A stretch of DNA of 37,618 nt, from positions 1 to 37,618 of the forward strand of contig JAIQFX010000057.1 of the NCBI GenBank assembly GCA_020073005.1, in the 5' to 3' direction. This DNA is from Terriglobia bacterium (GTDB lineage: Bacteria > Acidobacteriota > Vicinamibacteria > Vicinamibacterales > CAVVIG01). Shown one piece after another: positions 32,354 through 37,618 of the stretch. The notes under the pieces are model-generated. The model was not told the origin of the DNA. It saw nothing but the letters and a program-made list of their open reading frames with translations, and did no database searches. The stretch's first letter is position 1. Every line of letters starts with the position of its first letter. Made by a program: the position numbers and the translations under genes.

Positions 32354-32722
32354 ATGAACCGATTCCTCGTAGCATGCGGCGTCGTGGCGATGCTCGCGTT
32401 CCCCGTCTTCGCCTCGGCGCAGGACACTCACGCACCAAGCAAGGTGGCGGACTTCCACCTGTCCACGGCGCTCAAGGTCGGCACGACGACGCTCAAACCG
32501 GGCGACTACAAGTTCCAGTGCATCTTCGTCGACGGCGGCCACTTCATGGTCGTGAAGTCCGAGGACGGGAAGGAAGTCGCGCGCGTGCCGTGCACGCCGG
32601 AAGACCTTGGCAGGAGGAATGAAGTCTCGGAGTTCAGATCGATCACCCGTCCCGACGGGACGCGCGACCTGAGCGCCGTCCGCTTCAAGGGCGAGACCAT
32701 CTCGCACCGCGTCGCCACCTAA
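32354..32722 (+). CDS. Small secreted protein of unknown function under sigma-54 control
   Basis: A 122-residue protein with a signal peptide (FLVACGVVAMLAFPVFASAQ). The mature part is a small beta-rich domain: STALKVGTTTLKPGDYKFQC, GGHFMVVKSEDGKEVARVPC, EFRSITRPDGTRDLSAVRFKG. Its two cysteines (FQC, VPC) could form a disulfide. From memory, proteins with this 'VGTTTLKPGDYK' pattern are frequent in Acidobacteriota, but no function is known. The start is certain: GGAGGAG sits 4-6 nt upstream of the ATG. A textbook sigma-54 promoter lies in front, which is notable for such a small gene. A hairpin separates it from the convergent FKBP gene. Confidence 0.8.
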   Translation: MNRFLVACGVVAMLAFPVFASAQDTHAPSKVADFHLSTALKVGTTTLKPGDYKFQCIFVDGGHFMVVKSEDGKEVARVPCTPEDLGRRNEVSEFRSITRPDGTRDLSAVRFKGETISHRVAT

Positions 32723-32759
32723 GATCCGCAGGATCGCAACGACACCGGCGCCCGATCGG

Positions 32760-32783
32760 GGGCGGGTCCAACAGGATCCGCCC
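32760..32783. terminator. Two-way hairpin between convergent genes
   Basis: GGGCGGGTCC (32760-32769) pairs with GGATCCGCCC (32774-32783) with one G-T type mismatch and a 4-nt loop. It lies between the small secreted protein and the FKBP gene. The arm resembles the type-B elements (GGCGGGTCC). Confidence 0.5.
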
Positions 32784-32789
32784 TCCGTC

Positions 32790-33236
32790 TCACTGCACGT
32801 TCAGCAGCGTGATATCGAAGATTAGCGTGGCGTTGCCGGGGATCGTCGACCCGGAGCCGCTGGTGCCGTACGCCAGCTCCGGTGGGACGATGAGCCGCCG
32901 CTGCCCGCCGACTTTCATTCCCGGAATACCCTGCACCCAACCCGCGATCAGATTGCCCGACGCGAGCGTGAAGAGAGTACTGGTCGACGTGTCGAACTGC
33001 GTGCCCTTCCCGTCGGGGTTCGCCGTGTTGTACAGCCAGCCGGTGTAGGCGACGGTGATGCGATTGCCGACGGCGGCCGTCGCGCCGGTGCCAATTGTGA
33101 GATCCGTGATCGTGAACGGCGCCGTCGACGTCGGCGCGGTGGCGGTCGTCGAGGTGCTGCTGCCGCAGGCGGCGCACGCGATGAGCATCGCGGCGATCGC
33201 GACGCGGGAGAGTCGAACGGACAACCGGGTCAGCAT
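32790..33236 (-). CDS. FKBP-type peptidyl-prolyl isomerase lipoprotein
   Basis: A 148-residue lipoprotein with lipobox LIACAACG and a Thr/Ser linker (SSTSTTATAPTSTAP). The FKBP domain follows: DLTIGTGATAAVGNRITVAY, TGWLYNTANPDGKGTQFDTS, FTLASGNLIAGWVQGIPGM, VGGQRRLIVPPELAYGTSG and the final TLIFDITLLNV. The active-site residues of FKBPs (Tyr in VAYTGWL, Phe-Asp in FDTS, Trp in GWVQG, Tyr in LAYG) are present, so it should isomerise prolyl bonds in exported proteins. AAGGAG lies 11 nt before ATG 33236, which is chosen because it gives a good signal peptide. Confidence 0.93.
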   Translation of the reverse strand: MLTRLSVRLSRVAIAAMLIACAACGSSTSTTATAPTSTAPFTITDLTIGTGATAAVGNRITVAYTGWLYNTANPDGKGTQFDTSTSTLFTLASGNLIAGWVQGIPGMKVGGQRRLIVPPELAYGTSGSGSTIPGNATLIFDITLLNVQ

Positions 33237-33279
33237 GAATCTTCGGGCTCCTTGGCTCAGAACAGCAGGTCCCCACATT

Positions 33280-33831
33280 TTACTTCTTCAGCGGGACCGC
33301 GAAGCCCGAGGTGAACCGGAACTGGAAGCCGTTCTGGTTGCCTTGCTTGTCGGGGCCGATGAAGCGTGCGCCGAGCTCCATGCGGAGCGTCAGCCGCTTC
33401 GCGAGCGGAAAATCCAGCCCAACCCCCGGCTGAACGATGAGATGGGGCGTCGTGCTCACCAGTGTGGCATCGCTCCCGCTGGCGCTCACGCGCCCCGCCA
33501 GCACCTGCCCGTATTCACGCAGCTTCCAGAGTTTGGTGCTCAGGCGAGCGCCCGCCATGATGCTGTTGTCCCTGTAGATTACGTTCCGCTCGATGACGAG
33601 ATCGCCGACGACGAAGTCCTTCGCCACGTACGTCTGGCTGCCTTCGACGACGATCTCGATGTTGGGGCGGATCCGCGTGGCGCCTTCCACGTACCATCCG
33701 AGGAGCTTGACGTCGTTTTTCTGATCGCGAACGATGGCCGCTCCGCCTGAGAGCTCCAGTGTGGGTTGCGCCGCGGCCGGGCGCGGCGCCAGGGCGATGA
33801 GCACGGCGATGACAGAGAGTCGTCGAATCAT
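33280..33831 (-). CDS. Outer-membrane beta-barrel-like protein
   Basis: A 183-residue protein with a signal peptide (LSVIAVLIALAPRPAAAQ). The rest alternates polar and hydrophobic residues as in small outer-membrane barrels: LELSGGAAIVRD, GWYVEGATRIRPNIEIVVEG, GARLSTKLWKLREYGQVLAG, PHLIVQPGVGLDFPLAKRLTLR and the final FQFRFTSGFAVPLKK. No known family is certain. The start at ATG 33831 gives the signal peptide; TATGAT (minus strand, 33846-33841) lies 9 nt upstream and no Shine-Dalgarno is seen. It is divergent from a glycosidase gene only 22 bp away. Confidence 0.7.
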   Translation of the reverse strand: MIRRLSVIAVLIALAPRPAAAQPTLELSGGAAIVRDQKNDVKLLGWYVEGATRIRPNIEIVVEGSQTYVAKDFVVGDLVIERNVIYRDNSIMAGARLSTKLWKLREYGQVLAGRVSASGSDATLVSTTPHLIVQPGVGLDFPLAKRLTLRMELGARFIGPDKQGNQNGFQFRFTSGFAVPLKK

Positions 33832-33839
33832 TTGCGGAG

Positions 33840-33846
33840 TATCATA
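33840..33846. promoter_or_regulatory. Overlapping divergent -10 boxes
   Basis: TATCAT (plus strand, 33840-33845) ends 8 nt before GTG 33854, and TATGAT (minus strand, 33846-33841) ends 9 nt before ATG 33831. The two boxes overlap, so both genes would have leaderless messages that compete for one site. Confidence 0.4.
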
Positions 33847-33853
33847 TTCCACC

Positions 33854-34777
33854 GTGACACGGAACACACTGGCCTTCGCCGCCGCCTTCTGTCTGACCGC
33901 CCACGCCGCGCTCGCGCAGAACATGCACTACGGCGTGAACGCGCACTACCTGACGGCGCCGATGGCCGACAAAATGGCGGAGTTGGGCGCCGGCGTCGCG
34001 CGCGTCGACTTCAACTGGGATGTGATCGAAACGAACTGCAAGGGCTGCTTCGACTGGACCGCCACCGATGCGACGGTCGCGCAGGCGCGCCGCGTGCACG
34101 TGCAGTTGTTTCCCACGCTGTCGTACACGCCGAAGTGGGCCAACGGCGGACAGCCGCAGAGTTATCCGCCGCTCAACTACCAGGATTGGTACGACTTCGT
34201 GTTCGCGATCGCGTCGCGTTACCCGGACATCATCTACTGGGGCATCTGGAACGAGCCCAACCTCGGTCCCTTCTGGAAGAATCAGGATCTGCGCGCGTAC
34301 CGCACGCTGACGATCCAGGCGCGCGCGGCGATTCTCGCCGCGAATCCGAGGGCGCTCATCCTCGGACCCGAGGTCAGCTGGCACGCCACCAAGGACGGCT
34401 GGCTGCAGGCGGCGATGGACGACTACGGCGACCTGTTCGACATCGTCACCGTGCACTGGTACGCCGATGGGCCGGAGCCGATCGACGTGTTCATGGACCA
34501 GTTCGTGCGGCCGACCGCGCCGAACAAGCCGATCTGGCTGACCGAGATCGGCATGAAGCCGTGCTATACGATGTTCGGCGAATTCGGGCAGGCGCTCTTC
34601 TATCAGCGTGTGCTCGAGGCGTATCAGAAGCACCGCGACTGGTGGACGAACACGCTGTTCTACGATCTCTACGAGCCGCCGTCGTCCACGAACTGCGGCT
34701 CGGCGATCGTGCGCGAAAACTACACCAACACGCTGGCGTTCCGCATCCTGCAGGCCTTCATCAAGGTTTTCCCGTAG
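33854..34777 (+). CDS. Secreted clan-A glycoside hydrolase (GH39/cellulase-like)
   Basis: A 307-residue exported protein. GTG 33854 gives a signal peptide (FAAAFCLTAHAALAQ). A TIM-barrel follows with the clan GH-A marks: acid/base Glu134 in WGIWNEPNLG and candidate nucleophile Glu231 in IWLTEIGMKPC. MHYGVNAHYL opens the barrel, GVARVDFNWDVIE and FPTLSYTPKWANG are typical for GH39-like proteins, and DIVTVHWYADGP carries the conserved His-Trp-Tyr. It should cleave a beta-linked glycan outside the cell; the sugar is unknown. The GTG has no Shine-Dalgarno but is 8 nt after TATCAT. Confidence 0.8.
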   Translation: MTRNTLAFAAAFCLTAHAALAQNMHYGVNAHYLTAPMADKMAELGAGVARVDFNWDVIETNCKGCFDWTATDATVAQARRVHVQLFPTLSYTPKWANGGQPQSYPPLNYQDWYDFVFAIASRYPDIIYWGIWNEPNLGPFWKNQDLRAYRTLTIQARAAILAANPRALILGPEVSWHATKDGWLQAAMDDYGDLFDIVTVHWYADGPEPIDVFMDQFVRPTAPNKPIWLTEIGMKPCYTMFGEFGQALFYQRVLEAYQKHRDWWTNTLFYDLYEPPSSTNCGSAIVRENYTNTLAFRILQAFIKVFP

Positions 34778-34786
34778 CCTGCCCCT

Positions 34787-34863
34787 CGATCTCACGTACG
34801 TCGCGGCGCGTCCGCGCAGGTACTACCTGACGATCGAGTCGCCGAACGTCGACTGGACACTTC
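34787..34863 (+). pseudogene. Inverted C-terminal fragment of a lipoprotein-type gene
   Basis: The plus strand reads LDLTYVAARPRRYYLTIES followed by PNVDWTL. This looks like the last strands of the protein family whose N-terminal part lies next to it on the opposite strand (ends near 34864). No start codon or signal is present. The sudden change of coding strand at about 34861, where GTCGA and TCGAC flank the joint, suggests a small inversion. The family match is from memory. Confidence 0.4.
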
Positions 34864-35085
34864 GACGATCTCCCGTCCGCTGTCGCCGCTCCGGAACACC
34901 ACCTTCAACACGCCGGCGCCGGGCGTCGTTTCGTTCGTCGTCTCCCACCGCAGACGGAAACCGCCGGTGTCGCTCGTGAAGGTTTCCGTCTGCTTGTTGC
35001 CATGTCCGGACCACGCGCCGACCTGTTTCCAGATGATGACGGGACGTAGAGGAGGAGGCGCCTCGGACCGGCATCCGCCGACCAC
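34864..35085 (-). pseudogene. Broken small lipoprotein gene (N-terminal part)
   Basis: The minus strand encodes VVGGCRSEAPPPLRPV, a lipobox-like Cys, then WKQVGAWSGHGNKQTETFTS, GFRLRWETTNETTPGAG and LKVVFRSGDSGREIVEV, which reads as a genuine beta-rich protein. The signal peptide is cut short: only a GTG four residues before the Cys is available, because the frame runs straight into the end of the esterase gene. After REIVEV the frame turns into the antisense of the inverted fragment. Both ends therefore look damaged. It would have been the last gene of the cyclase operon. Together with the inverted fragment it accounts for the 321 bp between the glycosidase and esterase genes. Confidence 0.45.
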
Positions 35086-35098
35086 AAGGATCAGCGCG

Positions 35099-35752
35099 TC
35101 AGCGGCCGAACCACTCGAACGCGTCGCGCACGATCGCGGGCGTCACGCCGTGGCGGCCTTCGTACTCGCGGTAGGTGACGTCGTAGCCCAGGCGCTTCAG
35201 CCGCGGGACGAACACGCGGCTCGTGACGTCGATCGGCATGATCGGATCGCTGAGGCCGTGCGAGATGAAGATCTTCGGCTTGCCGTGCACTTCCGCCGGC
35301 CGCATGACGCCGGCGGAATGCCCGAACAATCCGCGTCGCCGGCGATCGACGTTTAGACGGCTCTGCACGCGCGTGAGCGCGGCGCCGATGAACTCGACGT
35401 CCGGGCCGTATCCGTGCAGCAGCAGATCCCAGGTGCCTTCGTCGCGCGAGTCGGGCGCGAGGATGATGACGCCGAACTCGTCGGCGAGCGGAAACGCATA
35501 CGCCGTCGAGCGTCCCGTCCCGCCCGCGCCGTGCAGCAGGACGATGAGCGGCCAGGCCTTGTCCGGCGAGTAGCTCTTCGGGATGTACAGCGTGCCGTCG
35601 CGATCGCCGTCGCCGAGCTTCAGGTCGTGCTGGCCGGGCGCGAGCTCGCGATCGGGAGCCGCGGGCGCCTGCGGAGCAGGATCCTGGCGGGCCCAGGCGA
35701 CAGTGCTCGCGGCCGCCGTCATCGCGAGAAACGCGCGTCGAGTGAGGGTCAT
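35099..35752 (-). CDS. Tat-exported esterase (PHB-depolymerase-like), apparently missing its nucleophile elbow
   Basis: A 217-residue alpha/beta hydrolase with a twin-arginine type start (LTRRAFLAMTAAAS). The front half is normal: PLIVLLHGAGGTG, IILAPDSRDEGTWDLL, FIGAALTRVQSRLNVDRRR. Family members then have a GFSDGAS nucleophile elbow and about 25-30 more residues before MRPAEVHGKP-like sequence. Here RRR is joined almost directly to GLFGHSAGVMRPAEV. The end is normal (KIFISHGLSDPIMPID, DVTYREYEGRHGV with the expected Asp and His). The GHSAG string only looks like a G-x-S-x-G motif. A perfect 10-bp inverted repeat (35291-35318) sits at the joint. The enzyme is probably inactive. It starts one base into the preceding stop (TGATG). 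Confidence 0.75.
   Translation of the reverse strand: MTLTRRAFLAMTAAASTVAWARQDPAPQAPAAPDRELAPGQHDLKLGDGDRDGTLYIPKSYSPDKAWPLIVLLHGAGGTGRSTAYAFPLADEFGVIILAPDSRDEGTWDLLLHGYGPDVEFIGAALTRVQSRLNVDRRRRGLFGHSAGVMRPAEVHGKPKIFISHGLSDPIMPIDVTSRVFVPRLKRLGYDVTYREYEGRHGVTPAIVRDAFEWFGR
35291..35318. repeat. Perfect 10-bp inverted repeat at the esterase deletion joint
   Basis: TTCCGCCGGC (35291-35300), 8-nt loop, GCCGGCGGAA (35309-35318). It lies exactly where the esterase seems to lack its catalytic segment and could have promoted a slipped deletion. Confidence 0.55.
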
Positions 35753-36267
35753 CAGAGGATCTGGTAGATGCGGTACGCGACCTTGCCCGGCATCGTGCGA
35801 TGCACGCCGACCGCGACGATGTTGTTCAGCCAGGCGTATTTCTCCGCGCCGGTTTCGAACACGGGCACGATGCGCCAGTATTGCGTGCCGCCCTGCGGCG
35901 TGATGCTGATCCCGCGGTACGTCATGTAGATTTTCTGGTTGTCGTCGGTCTGCAGAATGATGCGGACGTCGAGGATGCTCGATCCGTCCGGCCGCCGCAG
36001 AATCCAGTCGCCACCGGGTCCGACAACCGTGCCCTTCAGTTTCGGACCGGTGAACGTGCCGCCGGAGACCGGCACGATCACGCGATTGACGCCGGGCGAT
36101 CCGACGTTGTTCGCCGGCTGCGTGTCGAGCACGAGATCCAGCAGGAATTCCGACTTCAGCGTCTTGTCGTCGCCGGCGCCGGTCGTCGATTGCGCGCCGA
36201 GCGACGTCGATCCCACGGCCGCGGCGGCGGCGAATTTCGCAAATCGTCGTCTGGTGGTGGCAGGCAT
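35752..36267 (-). CDS. DUF3237-domain protein with Tat-type signal
   Basis: A 171-residue protein. It opens with a twin-arginine signal (ATTRRRFAKFAAAAAVG). The DUF3237 domain follows: LKSEFLLDLVLDTQPANNVG, RVIVPVSGGTFTGPKLKGTV, GGDWILRRPDGSSILDVRI, IYMTYRGI and AWLNNIVAVGVHR. These match the 'GGxFxGPxLxGxVxxGGxDW' signature of the family. The function is unknown; it is often found beside catabolic enzymes. It lies 2 bp after the cyclase stop and its own stop overlaps the esterase start, so the three genes form an operon. Confidence 0.85.
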   Translation of the reverse strand: MPATTRRRFAKFAAAAAVGSTSLGAQSTTGAGDDKTLKSEFLLDLVLDTQPANNVGSPGVNRVIVPVSGGTFTGPKLKGTVVGPGGDWILRRPDGSSILDVRIILQTDDNQKIYMTYRGISITPQGGTQYWRIVPVFETGAEKYAWLNNIVAVGVHRTMPGKVAYRIYQIL

Positions 36268-36269
36268 GG

Positions 36270-37325
36270 CTAGAACATCGCGATCGCGTTGATCGGGAAT
36301 CCCGTGCCGCCGGTGACCGGGACCGGGTTGATCGTCAGCATGAACTCCCAGCGATTGAGTCGCGCGGCCGCTTCGCCCAGCGCTTCGAGGTCCTGATTGT
36401 CGAGCAGGTTGACGCCGAGGCCCGTGATCATCAGCGTGTGAATCGGCAGCGCGACGCCTTCCACCATCGATGGCGTGACGTCTTCGGCGGCATCGCTGCC
36501 GAGCAGCGCGACGCCGCGCGCCTTGATCCACGGCGCCACCGACGCGTGGAGTCCCGCCGCCGACTGGCCGACGTTCCACGGCCCGAGTGTCTCGCGCCGC
36601 GCCCAGCGTCCGGTGCGCAGCAGCACGGCGTCACCGGCGGCGATCGTCACGCCGGATTTCTTTTCCCACGCTTCGAGATCCTCGACGTAGATCGCCGTGC
36701 CGGGCTCGAGATACGGCACGCCGCGCAGCCGCGGGATGTCGATCAGCACGCCGCGCGTCACGATGCCGTTCTTCAGATTCTGGATGCCGAGCTTGGTGCA
36801 GCCCTTGTCGGTGTTGACGTCGGCGCGCGCGTAGCCGTTATACGTCTGGTCCTTGTAGAGGATGTGGCAGAGCGCGTCGATGTGGCTGTGCGCGTAGCCG
36901 TGGTACGACACGGCGTAGCGATCCATGTTGTTGCCGCGCAGCATCGTGTGCTCGAACGGGTTGTTGTTGTCCTCGGCGCGCTCCGTGATCGGGTTGTGCG
37001 CGAGCGACACGGTCTCGCCGGTTTTCGCCAGCGCCAGCGCCTGCTTGCGCTTGGCGACGGTGATCAGGTTGACCGAGCCGAGCTGGTCGTCCTTGCCCCA
37101 GCGGCCCCAGTTCTTCACCTGCTGAAACAACTCGTCGAACTCCGCGGCATTCCTCGGAGCACGCGTGGCCTGTGGCGTCCGGCCCGCGCCGGACCCTGAA
37201 GTCTGGCTGAAGCCAGACACGACAGGACTCAAGCGAGACAGCAGTGCACCCGGATCCGAGAGGTGCGGCAACCCGATGGACAGGCAGCCGGCCATCGCGG
37301 CGGCGCGAAGAATTCTGGAAGTCAT
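36270..37325 (-). CDS. Cyclase-family (kynurenine-formamidase-like) exported hydrolase
   Basis: A 351-residue protein of the cyclase family (PF04199). After a signal-like start (ILRAAAMAGCLSIGL) there is a spacer whose residues about 34-53 (VSGFSQTSGSGAGRTP) are encoded by two hairpins of a palindromic element. Then comes the enzyme: FDELFQQVKNWGRWGKDDQ, LGSVNLIT, the metal-binding YHGYAHSHIDALCH, TRGVLIDIPRLRGV, AIYVEDLEAWEKKSGV, DAVLLRTGRW and LLGSDAAEDVTPS. It likely hydrolyses an aryl formamide or cyclic amide. GGAGGA lies well upstream of ATG 37325. It heads the operon with the DUF3237 and esterase genes. Confidence 0.85.
   Translation of the reverse strand: MTSRILRAAAMAGCLSIGLPHLSDPGALLSRLSPVVSGFSQTSGSGAGRTPQATRAPRNAAEFDELFQQVKNWGRWGKDDQLGSVNLITVAKRKQALALAKTGETVSLAHNPITERAEDNNNPFEHTMLRGNNMDRYAVSYHGYAHSHIDALCHILYKDQTYNGYARADVNTDKGCTKLGIQNLKNGIVTRGVLIDIPRLRGVPYLEPGTAIYVEDLEAWEKKSGVTIAAGDAVLLRTGRWARRETLGPWNVGQSAAGLHASVAPWIKARGVALLGSDAAEDVTPSMVEGVALPIHTLMITGLGVNLLDNQDLEALGEAAARLNRWEFMLTINPVPVTGGTGFPINAIAMF
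37169..37226. repeat. Type-C palindromic element inside the cyclase gene
   Basis: GTCCGGC-CCGC-GCCGGAC (37177-37194) and GTCTGGCT-GA-AGCCAGAC (37201-37218) lie within outer, imperfectly complementary arms that begin CCTGTGGC and end ACGACAGG. The GTGGCGTCCGGC part is shared with the intergenic hairpin at 28443-28460. It is translated in frame just after the signal peptide. Confidence 0.7.
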
Positions 37326-37349
37326 GGCGTGCGTTCCTCCGACTGGCGC

Positions 37350-37373
37350 TATAGTATGCGGCGAAAGGGGAGG
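37350..37373 (+). promoter_or_regulatory. -10 box and ribosome-binding site of the last gene
   Basis: TATAGT (37350-37355) and, further on, GGGGAGG (37367-37373), which is 6 nt before the ATG at 37380. The 54-bp gap is shared with the divergent cyclase gene. Confidence 0.4.
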
Positions 37374-37379
37374 ACACCA

Positions 37380-37618
37380 ATGAAGAAGGTTGTGCTGAGT
37401 GTGATGGGAGTCCTGTTGCTGGCCCCAGCAGTCGTCTTCACGCAGATGAAGCCGACGGCGGCCACGTACATCACGGATGAAGAGGTGAAGGCCGTCAACG
37501 CGTTGCCCGGCGTCGATCGTCAGATCCGCGTCGTGGATATCGGCAGCGAGAATTTCGCGGTCGGCATCGTTCACCGCGCGGCTCCGGCGCCTCGTGGCGG
37601 CGGCGCGGGCGCGGCGGC
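37380..37618 (+). CDS. Secreted protein, probably cupin-like, 3' end outside the window
   Basis: The first 79 codons are visible and the frame is open to the window end. A signal peptide (MKKVVLSVMGVLLLAPAVVF) is followed by TYITDEEVKAVNALPGVDRQ, IRVVDIGSENFAVGIVHR and an Ala/Gly/Pro-rich stretch. From memory this start matches small secreted cupin-domain proteins of Acidobacteriota, but the cupin motifs themselves would lie beyond the window. A strong GGGGAGG sets the start. It is divergent from the cyclase gene. Confidence 0.6.
   Translation, partial: MKKVVLSVMGVLLLAPAVVFTQMKPTAATYITDEEVKAVNALPGVDRQIRVVDIGSENFAVGIVHRAAPAPRGGGAGAA

Noticed and set aside
35291-35318. GHSAG read as a catalytic G-x-S-x-G motif in the esterase
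   Set aside because: It stands after the point where the elbow should be, directly before MRPAEVHGKP, and is encoded by one arm of an inverted repeat. It looks like a product of the deletion joint.

Overview
The window looks like a chromosomal piece of a high-GC member of the Acidobacteriota, probably the Vicinamibacteria lineage. The case rests on gene content read from the sequence and on family knowledge, not on a marker gene: an orphan two-module FtsX/MacB permease of the ADOP type, a large secreted Asp-box (VPS10/sortilin-like) protein, a DUF4159 protein, a secreted cupin-like protein, many lipoproteins and Tat-type signals, and a near-perfect sigma-54 promoter in front of a small secreted protein. 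No tRNA, rRNA, CRISPR array, integrase or transposase was seen.

Layout. 1-8560: the 3' end of a probable subtilase with a proline-rich tail, a GNAT acetyltransferase, a secreted alpha/beta hydrolase, a YceI protein and MarR regulator that share an operator-like motif, a zinc-independent oxidoreductase, an ADOP permease and a NosL-like lipoprotein. 8545-12197: the Asp-box protein and a small lipoprotein. 12217-28424: a surface-glycan or natural-product locus. It holds a nucleotidyltransferase, two flippases, an O-antigen polymerase/ligase with an Ig-like insert, two GT4 glycosyltransferases, three radical-SAM modules, two SAM methyltransferases, a metal-dependent amidohydrolase, a DUF218 protein and a secreted metallo-beta-lactamase-fold protein. 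28464-33236: DUF4159 protein, a TsdA-like diheme cytochrome divergent from a heme-quinoprotein, a sigma-54-driven small secreted protein and an FKBP lipoprotein. 33280-37618: a beta-barrel protein, a clan-A glycosidase, a broken lipoprotein gene with an inverted fragment, then an operon of cyclase, DUF3237 protein and a truncated esterase, and the start of a cupin-like secreted protein.

How the genes may work together. In the central locus GT4 enzymes would build a glycan or glycolipid, the radical-SAM and methyltransferase enzymes and the amidohydrolase would tailor it, the flippases would export it and the Wzy/WaaL-type protein would polymerise or ligate it. Tight ATGA overlaps from the SPASM radical SAM to the second flippase support co-expression. 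The product cannot be read from sequence.

The most unusual signal is a set of palindromic elements, some with perfect 16-bp stems, that lie in frame inside at least four protein genes. One forms the linker of a glycosyltransferase-radical SAM fusion. They resemble in concept the Rickettsia palindromic elements. A second recurring pattern is a -10-like TANNNT box placed 6-9 nt before the start codon, which suggests leaderless transcripts for several genes.
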